Shown one piece after another: positions 1 to 5,449 of a DNA stretch of 6,953 nucleotides; position 1 is the first letter of the stretch, and every line of letters begins with the position of its first letter. The stretch lies in assembly GCA_013697395.1 (NCBI GenBank), contig JACCWY010000476.1:1-6953 (forward strand). Reading direction: 5' to 3'. Source of the DNA: Chloroflexota bacterium (GTDB lineage: Bacteria; Chloroflexota; Limnocylindria; QHBO01). The position numbers were made by a program, and so were the translations under genes. Under the pieces are notes generated by a model that ran no database searches, was not told the origin of the DNA, and worked only from the letters and a program-made list of their open reading frames with translations.

Positions 1-24
1 TGAGCCATTACCGTAAGCGGCCCA

Positions 25-1461
25 TCACCGGTCGAGCGGTGTCCACACCAGCGTCTCCGGATGAAATTGGCTCCACGCGAACCAGAACGCCTCGTGCGCC
101 GGCAGCTCTTCTCCGCCGCGGAGCTGCGCGCGGAGCCCACCCGCATCCGCCACCAGCTCGACCACGCCCAGGACGACCTCGCGCCCGGCAGCCAGGGACG
201 AGGTCGCCTGCTCGACTGGAAAGGCGACGGGCTGCCCATCGGGGTCCACCGCCCCGACGACCCTGGCCTGGGGGGGCAATCGTAGGTCGGCCTGGCCGAT
301 CGGGAAGATCGGCCCATCATCATCACGGCCGCCGAGCGGGTCCTCGGGGTAGCTGCGCCCGATCCCGCCATCCCGGGCCACGATCATGGTATCGGGGTGG
401 GCGACCTTCCACTCTCCCCAGCTGCTCACGACGACGCTGGTCTGTTCGAGCACCAGGCCGATGTCCTCCAGCGGCCCTGAGATTGCCCGTCCGACAAAGG
501 TGTCGAACACCGAGCCGGTGACGAGGTCGAACATCACCTTGTTCGAGCGGGACAAGAGCCCCGAGGTCCTCAGGACGGGCGTCTCGACGCCCTCGGGCAC
601 CGCATCGGTCAGGTAGGCCTGTGGGGATCCGCACAGGGTGCAATACGGCATGCCGATCCGCCGCCCGCCGATGGTGACGTTGACCATCTCGTGCACCTCC
701 ATGATGTTCTTCGGGAAGGCCACCGCCTCGTCGCCGACCACTACGCCGAACACGATGCGGTCGTCGGCGTACCAGTCGCCCTCGGCGGCGGGAGTGAGGG
801 CGGGGTCGTCCAGGGCGGGGATGCAGCCGCGAGGACAGGGACGACGATCTCCAAGCTCCCGATCGTCGATGAAGACACCGCCCCACGAGACGAGGCGCCA
901 GTCGATCGCCGAGTCAGAGTCCGCGAAGAATGGCTCCCATGCTGGCTCGACGGCCAAGAAGAGCGCTGCCTTTCGCTCCTGGTAGTTTGGCGGCGCGGGC
1001 AGGTCCCACGCGATCAGCAGGTTCGTGACCGCCAGCCACGCCACCGTCTCGAACCGATCGTCGCCGCGCGGATCGACACCGGTAAGATCGGCGAAGGCCT
1101 GGACGAGCGCCTCCGCCTCGGTCCCAGCCTGGATGAATCTGAGGAGGTCCGAGATGATCCACGCCAACCTGGCGTCATCGGACCCGGCGAGCATGTCGAG
1201 CGCATCCCGATCGAGTGCGCCCGCGAGGATCGTCGAGACGAGGCGGTCGAGCGCCTCGCTGACGGACGGATCGAGCGGCCCATCCGGGACGGCCGGCGGA
1301 TCAGGCCAAGGCAGGTCGACCGTTGAGGTCGCGGAGGCCTCCCCCTGGCTTTCGAGCGGCGAGGGCGGCTGGAGGTCGCCACTGGGCGCGCCAGGCTGAT
1401 CTGTCGCCGTGCACGCGCTCGTGAAGACAAGGATCAACACGAGCGCGGTTCTCCCGCGCAT
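25..1461 (-). CDS. DUF3179-domain lipoprotein, divergent copy with extra CPRGC loop
   Basis: Predicted exported lipoprotein of 478 aa; the biochemical role of DUF3179 is unknown to me. Residues 1-17 form a lipoprotein signal (MRGR, hydrophobic stretch, TSAC with lipid-carrying Cys17), followed by a Pro/Ser/Gly linker to about residue 60. Residues 60-180 are a mostly helical region. The DUF3179 core follows: WGGV (193-196), IPALDDP (214-220), VHEMVN (256-261), YCTLCGSP (273-280; Cys274 and Cys277), and a C-terminal FWFAW..F.P.T.VW block (459-473). The family CPLC(N/H) motif is altered here to CTLCG. A loop between GGV and IPALD carries an additional CPRGC (209-213) that the neighbouring paralogue lacks. 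An in-frame ATG at 1497 would add 12 residues before the signal, but it would place the 1481-1502 direct repeat inside the gene, so I chose 1461. No clear Shine-Dalgarno precedes 1461. Family assignment is good; function is open. Confidence 0.88.
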   Translation of the reverse strand: MRGRTALVLILVFTSACTATDQPGAPSGDLQPPSPLESQGEASATSTVDLPWPDPPAVPDGPLDPSVSEALDRLVSTILAGALDRDALDMLAGSDDARLAWIISDLLRFIQAGTEAEALVQAFADLTGVDPRGDDRFETVAWLAVTNLLIAWDLPAPPNYQERKAALFLAVEPAWEPFFADSDSAIDWRLVSWGGVFIDDRELGDRRPCPRGCIPALDDPALTPAAEGDWYADDRIVFGVVVGDEAVAFPKNIMEVHEMVNVTIGGRRIGMPYCTLCGSPQAYLTDAVPEGVETPVLRTSGLLSRSNKVMFDLVTGSVFDTFVGRAISGPLEDIGLVLEQTSVVVSSWGEWKVAHPDTMIVARDGGIGRSYPEDPLGGRDDDGPIFPIGQADLRLPPQARVVGAVDPDGQPVAFPVEQATSSLAAGREVVLGVVELVADAGGLRAQLRGGEELPAHEAFWFAWSQFHPETLVWTPLDR

Positions 1462-1480
1462 GATGCAGATTCTGGGTGCC

Positions 1481-1502
1481 GAACATGACGAGAACATGAC
1501 GG
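1481..1502 (-). promoter_or_regulatory. Tandem 11-bp direct repeat upstream of the DUF3179 gene (candidate operator)
   Basis: On the minus strand two adjacent 11-mers differ only at their ends: the core GTCATGTTC occurs at 1500-1492 and again at 1489-1481, exactly 11 bp apart. The block ends 19 nt upstream of the chosen ATG (1461). One helical turn between direct repeats is the geometry used by OmpR/PhoB-type response regulators (established for the Pho box, CTGTCAT-N4-CTGTCAT). Assigning this site to such a regulator is inference. A related motif occurs upstream of the spondin gene. Confidence 0.4.
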
Positions 1503-1619
1503 CCCTGGCGCCTGCTCCCGTCCTCGCAGCGCTCCAACATCGGGAGCCCGCACCTTCTCATCAGGGTTGATAACCGCGTCATGGGTGACGGCCGCATGCA
1601 GCCTAACGACGCATGAGAC

Positions 1620-1650
1620 GGTGGCCGGCGGCACAAGCCTGCCGGCCACC
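1620..1650 (-). terminator. GC-rich hairpin after the spondin gene
   Basis: A perfect 10-bp inverted repeat (GGTGGCCGGC at 1620-1629, GCCGGCCACC at 1641-1650) surrounds an 11-nt loop that can pair further as GGC-ACAA-GCC with one bulged base. It begins 11 nt past the spondin stop codon (1662-1664, minus strand). No U-tract follows on the minus strand, so it resembles the tail-less hairpins common in high-GC bacteria. It may act as a terminator or as a 3'-end stabilising structure. Confidence 0.6.
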
Positions 1651-1661
1651 GGTGGCGTGGG

Positions 1662-2399
1662 TCAGCCGACGCGGGTGATCGTCACCAGCGTCACCGGATC
1701 GGTCCAGCCATGGACCGCCGGCAGAAGATCGGCTCGGCCCGCGATGCCGGGGTGGTGGTGGATGACGCCGCCTTCGGCCAGGGCCGGATCACTCATCCCG
1801 GTGCCAGGCTCACCCGACGAGACGCCCATCAGCGGCTGGCAGGGAGGCACGATGTCGGCGAAGTCCTCGGTGTTGACTTCGGTGCCGGCGTCGTAGCTGG
1901 CGGTGGCGACGCTCAGCGAGTCGCCGACCTGGTTCGGCAGGCGCAGCCGGTCGATGCCGGTGAACCCGTCGTTGGTGCAGATCAGCATCGACGCATAGGA
2001 GAGGAAGCGGGCTCCAGGATCGGCGTCGATGGTCAGCGTCACCTCGTCGCTGAGGGTGCCGGACATCGGCGACCCGGCCGGCACCAGCGGCTTTGGCGCT
2101 CCAGCGGCCACGAAGTGCGAGACCTTCGGGTCCGCCTCGAGCGCTGCGATGAGCGGGCCGAGATTCCCGTTCTCGGCGATCTCCTTGACCCCGAAGCTGG
2201 CCGGCTGCCCGACGCTGAAGATGCCGGTGCCGCCGCTATGCGTGGCGATCAGCGGCGGGGTGAGTGGCTGGCCACCGGTGACCAGCTGGATGCTGACCTC
2301 GTAGGTGCGGGTCGACCCGGCGGCGGCCGGAACGGCCAGCGCCAGGGTGAGTCCGGCCGTCGCGGCGATGGCGACGGACCGTCGCAAGAGCTTCTGCAT
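1662..2399 (-). CDS. Secreted spondin-domain protein
   Basis: A 245-aa exported protein with a Sec signal peptide (basic MQKLLRR, hydrophobic core, likely cleavage after VPAAA near residue 27; no lipobox Cys). Nearly the whole mature chain matches the bacterial spondin N-domain pattern: RTYEVSIQLVTGGQPLTPP (31-49), ATHSG, PAGSPMSGTL (108-116), ASMLICTNDGFTGIDRLRLP (136-155), YDAGTEVNTE (169-178), HHHPGIAG (214-221) and VTLVTITRV at the end. In animals the domain occurs in secreted matrix proteins; in bacteria the role is not established. Two cysteines (141 and 187) could form a disulfide. The start at 2399 is set by an ideal ribosome binding site, AGGAGG, 7 nt upstream; an in-frame ATG at 2465 would only add 22 residues before the signal peptide. 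It lies between two DUF3179 genes on the same strand. Confidence 0.88.
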   Translation of the reverse strand: MQKLLRRSVAIAATAGLTLALAVPAAAGSTRTYEVSIQLVTGGQPLTPPLIATHSGGTGIFSVGQPASFGVKEIAENGNLGPLIAALEADPKVSHFVAAGAPKPLVPAGSPMSGTLSDEVTLTIDADPGARFLSYASMLICTNDGFTGIDRLRLPNQVGDSLSVATASYDAGTEVNTEDFADIVPPCQPLMGVSSGEPGTGMSDPALAEGGVIHHHPGIAGRADLLPAVHGWTDPVTLVTITRVG

Positions 2400-2406
2400 C
2401 GGTGTT

Positions 2407-2412
2407 CCTCCT
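2407..2412 (-). promoter_or_regulatory. Consensus ribosome binding site of the spondin gene
   Basis: The minus strand reads AGGAGG with 7 nt before the ATG at 2399. This decides the start over the upstream in-frame ATG at 2465. It contrasts with the two DUF3179 genes, which have no visible Shine-Dalgarno, so the spondin protein may be made at a higher rate (inference). Confidence 0.85.
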
Positions 2413-2429
2413 GGTACAAGCTGGAAGGC

Positions 2430-2459
2430 ACGAAGGCGCGGTTGGGCGCCAACGAAGGC
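2430..2459. repeat. Direct repeat flanking a small palindrome in the spondin 5' leader
   Basis: The plus strand has ACGAAGGC at 2430-2437 and again at 2452-2459, 22 bp apart. Between and partly overlapping the second copy is an inverted repeat, GTTGG (2441-2445) with CCAAC (2449-2453) and a 3-nt GCG centre. It lies about 30-60 nt upstream of the spondin ATG, so it may be in the mRNA leader. Chance occurrence is possible. Confidence 0.3.
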
Positions 2460-2470
2460 CAGCATGACAG

Positions 2471-2514
2471 TCGAACGTGACGAGCCGTTGGCGGTTCGAT
2501 GACGGAACGATGAA
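2471..2514 (-). promoter_or_regulatory. Phased 11-bp repeat array upstream of the spondin gene (candidate operator)
   Basis: Reading the minus strand from 2514 to 2471 gives four consecutive 11-mers: TTCATCGTTCC, GTCATCGAACC, GCCAACGGCTC and GTCACGTTCGA. Units one and two share TCATCG, unit three is weak, and unit four matches 9 of 11 positions of the GTCATGTTCGG unit upstream of the minus-strand gene at 25-1461. The array lies 72-115 bp upstream of the spondin ATG and just after the stop of the preceding gene (2534). A helical-phase direct-repeat operator is the inferred role. Confidence 0.35.
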
Positions 2515-2533
2515 GTTCAGCCCTCGCTCGTTG

Positions 2534-3712
2534 CTACGGCTGCCAGACACGGGTGTCCGGCCGAAAGACCGCCCAGGCGAACCAGAAGGGCGAATCGGCG
2601 ACGAGAAGCTGGAGTTGGGTGCCTTCAAGCTCGCCGGCCGTGGCGCGGCCCTCGAACGTCCAAGCCGATCCCGTCTCGACGTCCCGCATCAGGCCAGCGT
2701 CGGTCTCGAACGTGAGGGTGCGCCCGTCGACCTCGCGGCTGAATGCGTTGGCGGCACCCACGATCTCGCCGCCAGCCACGGTCGGGCCGCCCAGGCCCGA
2801 GGCTGCTCCGTCGGCCCAGACGACGACGATCGGCTCGCCGCCGACCTCATCGTTGAGCACCGGGTGTTCGGCCAGGAATGGGAACGGATACGCGGCAGCT
2901 TCGTCGCCGACGACGAGACCCAGGATGCGCACCTTTGGCGACAGGCGCCCATCGATGAGGCTCTTGTCCCCGAGCAAGAACGGGTCGGAGTCGGCGACGT
3001 CGTAGCCGGGATACGGGTTGCGGTCGTAGTCGCGGGGATGGCCCGTGTCGCGGGACAGGACGGCACCGTCGGGGTGCGCCTCGACGAATTGGCCCCAGCT
3101 AATGAGCTGGACCGGCAGGAACTCGAGCTGCGTGCCGGTCAGCTCACCGACGATCGCGCGGCCGGTCGCCTGCTGCCACCAGCTCTCGGTCTGGCGGTCG
3201 TACATGACCAGGTCCGAGTGGCGCAGGTTGCCGGTGGTGCCGAAGTCGAGGACGCGGCCATCGAGGGTGCGATCAAAGGCGATGGCGGTGTGACACAGGG
3301 GGCAGAAGGTGATCGTCACCGGTGTATCGGCCACGACGTCGTTGACGATCTCGTGCCAGATGAGGATCTGGATCGGGTAGGCGCGCCAGTCGTCACCGAT
3401 GCCGACGGCGATGACCGGCTCGCGCTCGACCAGCCAGTCGGCGCGATCGACCGGCAGGAACTTGGGCTCGTCGATGGCAGGGATGCCGTCTTTGCCCGGA
3501 CCGCCGCCGATGATCTCGTCCAGCGGGACGTCATACCGTGTGAAGTCGGTCGACCACCCAGCAGTCGTGACGCGCAGGCCATCGTCTGGAGCGCCGGAGG
3601 TCGGGCTCGCGGCCGGAGCCGAGGGCGCGGAGGTCCGTGGGGTGCCCGCCGGCCCGGTGCATGCCACGGTCAACAGGGCGAGGGCGGGCAGCAGGACCGG
3701 CAATCGTCGCAT
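2534..3712 (-). CDS. DUF3179-domain lipoprotein with internally duplicated core
   Basis: Predicted lipoprotein of 392 aa; DUF3179 function is unknown. The signal is MRRLPVLLPALALLTVAC with the lipid Cys at 18, then a Ser/Pro/Ala linker to about residue 45. Core motifs: GKDGIPAIDEPKF (73-85), AYPIQILIWHEIVND (111-125), FCPLCHTAIAFDR (136-148; Cys137, Cys140, His141), SDLVMYDRQTESWWQQ (166-181). This is the canonical form of the family. The second half (about 271-390) repeats the first: AYPFPF..EHPVLND, then ETGSAWTFEGRATAGELEGTQL, aligning with QTESWWQQATGRAIVGELTGTQL, but without CxxC. It ends with FWFAW..F.P.T.VW, as does the other DUF3179 gene. Longer in-frame starts (3790, 3799, 3985) would bury the signal peptide, so 3712 is preferred, although no Shine-Dalgarno is visible. 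Its 5' end faces the divergent Crp/Fnr gene. Confidence 0.9.
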   Translation of the reverse strand: MRRLPVLLPALALLTVACTGPAGTPRTSAPSAPAASPTSGAPDDGLRVTTAGWSTDFTRYDVPLDEIIGGGPGKDGIPAIDEPKFLPVDRADWLVEREPVIAVGIGDDWRAYPIQILIWHEIVNDVVADTPVTITFCPLCHTAIAFDRTLDGRVLDFGTTGNLRHSDLVMYDRQTESWWQQATGRAIVGELTGTQLEFLPVQLISWGQFVEAHPDGAVLSRDTGHPRDYDRNPYPGYDVADSDPFLLGDKSLIDGRLSPKVRILGLVVGDEAAAYPFPFLAEHPVLNDEVGGEPIVVVWADGAASGLGGPTVAGGEIVGAANAFSREVDGRTLTFETDAGLMRDVETGSAWTFEGRATAGELEGTQLQLLVADSPFWFAWAVFRPDTRVWQP

Positions 3713-3731
3713 GACACGCCGTAGTTTGGTC

Positions 3732-3756
3732 GGCCACGCGCCGGACGTCTGTGGCC
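3732..3756. promoter_or_regulatory. Inverted repeat GGCCAC-N13-GTGGCC in the divergent intergenic region
   Basis: GGCCAC (3732-3737) and GTGGCC (3751-3756) form a perfect 6-bp inverted repeat centred 32 bp upstream of the DUF3179 start at 3712. Its 19-bp arm-to-arm period is close to two helical turns, compatible with a dimeric regulator. No experimental or family-specific consensus supports it. Confidence 0.25.
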
Positions 3757-3784
3757 TGGCTGACTCGGCGGCACCTGCGCTCGA

Positions 3785-3806
3785 GGTCATGTGGTGCATG
3801 ATGACC
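3785..3806. promoter_or_regulatory. 22-bp inverted repeat GGTCAT-N10-ATGACC, candidate Crp/Fnr-type operator
   Basis: GGTCAT (3785-3790) and ATGACC (3801-3806) form a 22-bp dyad, the same overall length as the E. coli CRP site but with different half-sites. It lies 36 bp upstream of the chosen regulator start (3842) and 73 bp upstream of the divergent DUF3179 start (3712). It is therefore well placed for autoregulation or for control of both genes. Binding by the adjacent regulator is inference. Confidence 0.35.
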
Positions 3807-3841
3807 GCGTGTTGCGACGCCTCTTCGAACGCGACGGAGGA

Positions 3842-4567
3842 ATGCCGGTCGCGATCCCGACCGGCGCGCCGCTGACGGACGCCGAGATGAAGGCCGGCCT
3901 GCTGCGCGAGGTCGACCTGTTCGCGGGGCTCAGCCTGGACCAGCTCCGGGAGATCAGCCGGACACTGCCGATGACGACCTGCCACACCGGGGGTCTGGTC
4001 ACCTCGCCCGACGACGACGGCGAGCGGCTGTTCATCGTCAAGCGCGGTCGCGTGCGGCTCTACCGGCTCACGCCCGACGGGAAGCAGCTGACACTCGACA
4101 TCCTCGACAAGGGCCGCGTGGTTGGTCGGATGTCATGGCTGGGGCAAGAGCTGAACGAGGTCTACGCGGAGGCGATCGAGGATGCGGTGGTGTGCAGCTT
4201 CACCCCAGACGAGCTGCGTCGACTGATCGACCGCTTCCCGGGCATCGGCCTGAACATGATCCGCTACCTGTCGGACCGGCTGGCCGCCTCGGAGCGCGAG
4301 CGGGAGGTGATGGCCTTTCGCTCGGTGGAGCAGCGCCTGGCGACCCGGCTCGTGGAGCTAGCCGAGCGGTTCGGCCAGCCAGATGCTGGCGGCGTGGCGA
4401 TCGACGCGCGCCTGACCCAGCAGGAGCTGGCCGACATGATCGGGACATCGCGCGAAACGCTGGCGACGACTGTGTCCTCGCTGCGCGAGCGTGGGATGCT
4501 CGAGATGCAGAACCAGCGGGTCCTGATTCGCGACATGGACCGGCTGCGCGAGCTGGCCGGATCGTAG
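3842..4567 (+). CDS. Crp/Fnr-family transcriptional regulator
   Basis: A 241-aa one-component regulator. Residues 20-125 are a cyclic-nucleotide-binding-like beta-barrel (LREVDLFAGL, ERLFIVKRGRVRLYRLTPDGKQL, AEAIEDAVVCSF). A long dimerisation helix follows (about 133-160), then a C-terminal winged helix (191-220; QQELADMIGTSRETLATTVSSL). The effector pocket has GRMSWLGQEL where CRP has its GE...RS cAMP-binding residues, so cAMP is unlikely. Only two cysteines (47 and 118) are present, so there is no FNR-like Fe-S cluster. In the recognition helix Arg204 and Glu205 match CRP Arg180/Glu181, but Thr209 replaces Arg185. The start is uncertain: GTG at 3791 or 3794 (preceded by GAGG) would add 16-17 residues, and ATG at 3887 is also possible. 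I chose 3842 because third-position G/C use becomes nearly uniform from there, though GGAGG sits only 1 nt before it. Divergent from the DUF3179 gene. Confidence 0.88.
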   Translation: MPVAIPTGAPLTDAEMKAGLLREVDLFAGLSLDQLREISRTLPMTTCHTGGLVTSPDDDGERLFIVKRGRVRLYRLTPDGKQLTLDILDKGRVVGRMSWLGQELNEVYAEAIEDAVVCSFTPDELRRLIDRFPGIGLNMIRYLSDRLAASEREREVMAFRSVEQRLATRLVELAERFGQPDAGGVAIDARLTQQELADMIGTSRETLATTVSSLRERGMLEMQNQRVLIRDMDRLRELAGS

Positions 4568-4643
4568 GCCCGGAGGCGGCGTCAGGCCCGGCGTGTGGGC
4601 CGGATTACATCGTTCGACGGAGCGGCCGCCGATCATCTGCGCC

Positions 4644-5438
4644 ATGACCATCCCGATCCGAGCCATGCGCTCGCGCTGGCAGCTCCCCGGTCTCCCGACC
4701 TCCCCGACGCCGGTGCCGTCGGTTGACCGCGACACGATGCTGGCCGCCGACCACATCGCCACCGAGCGCCTGCGCCTGGGGCTGCTGCAAATGATGGAGA
4801 ACGCCGGCCGCGAGCTGGCCGACCTCACCCGCCTGGCGCTGGGCGGAAGCCTGGCCGGGCGCAGCGTGTTGGTCCTGGCCGGCACCGGCAACAACGCCGG
4901 CGGCGGGCTGGTCGCGGCACGGCGCCTGGCCGGCTGGGGCGCGGACGTGTGCGTGGCATTCGCCCGACCGATTCTCTGGCTGCGCCCCGGACCGTGCGCC
5001 CAGGTCGAGCCGCTGCTGGCCGCCGGGGTGCGGACGGCGGTGGCCGGACACGACCGCTCGTATCCCGAACTGGCCGGCGAGGTCGTGCGTGCCGATGCGG
5101 TGATCGATGCGCTCATCGGCTACAGCCTGCGCGGCGCCCCGGACGCCGCCTACCAGCCGCTGATCGGTCTGGCGGCTCTGGGGGACGGGCCGGTGATCAG
5201 CCTCGACGTTCCGTCCGGCATCGACGCCTCCAGCGGGGAGCGCCGCGGTGCGGCGGTGTCTGCCGACATCACGCTGGCGCTCGCCCTCCCCAAGCGCGGG
5301 ACCGAGACGGGCGAGGGTCGACGCTTCGCGGGGACCCGCTACCTGGCCGACATCGGCATCCCGGCCTCGGTGTTCGCCGAGCTCGGCGTGGGCGACGTGA
5401 CGCGCTTTCCGGACGGCGCCCTCGTGCGCCTCGATTGA
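4644..5438 (+). CDS. nnrE: NAD(P)H-hydrate epimerase (YjeF_N domain only)
   Basis: A 264-aa cytosolic enzyme of the YjeF N-terminal family, which interconverts R and S forms of hydrated NAD(P)H so that a dehydratase can restore NAD(P)H. Visible motifs: LLQMMENAGRELA (47-59), VLVLAGTGNNAGGGLVAARR (75-94; Rossmann-like nucleotide loop), VIDALIGYSLRG (153-164), ISLDVPSGIDASSG (185-198) and ADITLALALPKRGT (207-220). The usual GNNGGDG loop reads GNNAGGG, so the family Asp is replaced. No C-terminal NnrD dehydratase (carbohydrate-kinase-like) domain is attached, so that partner must be encoded elsewhere if the pathway is complete. Start choice: ATG 4644 keeps a short leader; ATG 4665 and GTG 4593 are alternatives, and none has a clear ribosome binding site. 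It starts 76 bp after the Crp/Fnr gene and probably forms an operon with the next gene. Confidence 0.87.
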   Translation: MTIPIRAMRSRWQLPGLPTSPTPVPSVDRDTMLAADHIATERLRLGLLQMMENAGRELADLTRLALGGSLAGRSVLVLAGTGNNAGGGLVAARRLAGWGADVCVAFARPILWLRPGPCAQVEPLLAAGVRTAVAGHDRSYPELAGEVVRADAVIDALIGYSLRGAPDAAYQPLIGLAALGDGPVISLDVPSGIDASSGERRGAAVSADITLALALPKRGTETGEGRRFAGTRYLADIGIPASVFAELGVGDVTRFPDGALVRLD

Positions 5439-5449
5439 GCGAGGCTCAC

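Noticed and set aside
1710..2480. Plus-strand open frame (256 codons) opposite the spondin gene
   Set aside because: The minus strand has a signal peptide, a consensus ribosome binding site and a full spondin domain; the plus frame has none of these.
2477..3724. Long plus-strand open frame (415 codons) opposite the DUF3179 gene
   Set aside because: It is the antisense shadow of a clear DUF3179 lipoprotein. Its translation is rich in Arg, Asp and Gly with no recognisable domain, as expected for the opposite frame of GC-rich coding DNA.
3713..3985. Long N-terminal extension of the DUF3179 lipoprotein from 3985
   Set aside because: It would put 91 residues before a textbook lipoprotein signal and overlap the start of the divergent Crp/Fnr gene.
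3842..4567. FNR-type oxygen sensor or cAMP receptor
   Set aside because: There is no N-terminal cysteine cluster for Fe-S binding, and the cAMP-contacting GE and RS residues are absent. Only the general Crp/Fnr family is supported.
4567..4601. Possible terminator between the Crp/Fnr and epimerase genes (GGCCC at 4585-4589, GGGCC at 4597-4601)
   Set aside because: The stem is only 5 bp with no U-tract, no better than expected in such GC-rich sequence.
4949..5449. N-terminal extension of the ArsC-like gene across the upstream epimerase gene (in-frame start at 4949)
   Set aside because: The extension overlaps the well-supported epimerase gene in another frame and translates to low-complexity Arg/Gly/Pro sequence.
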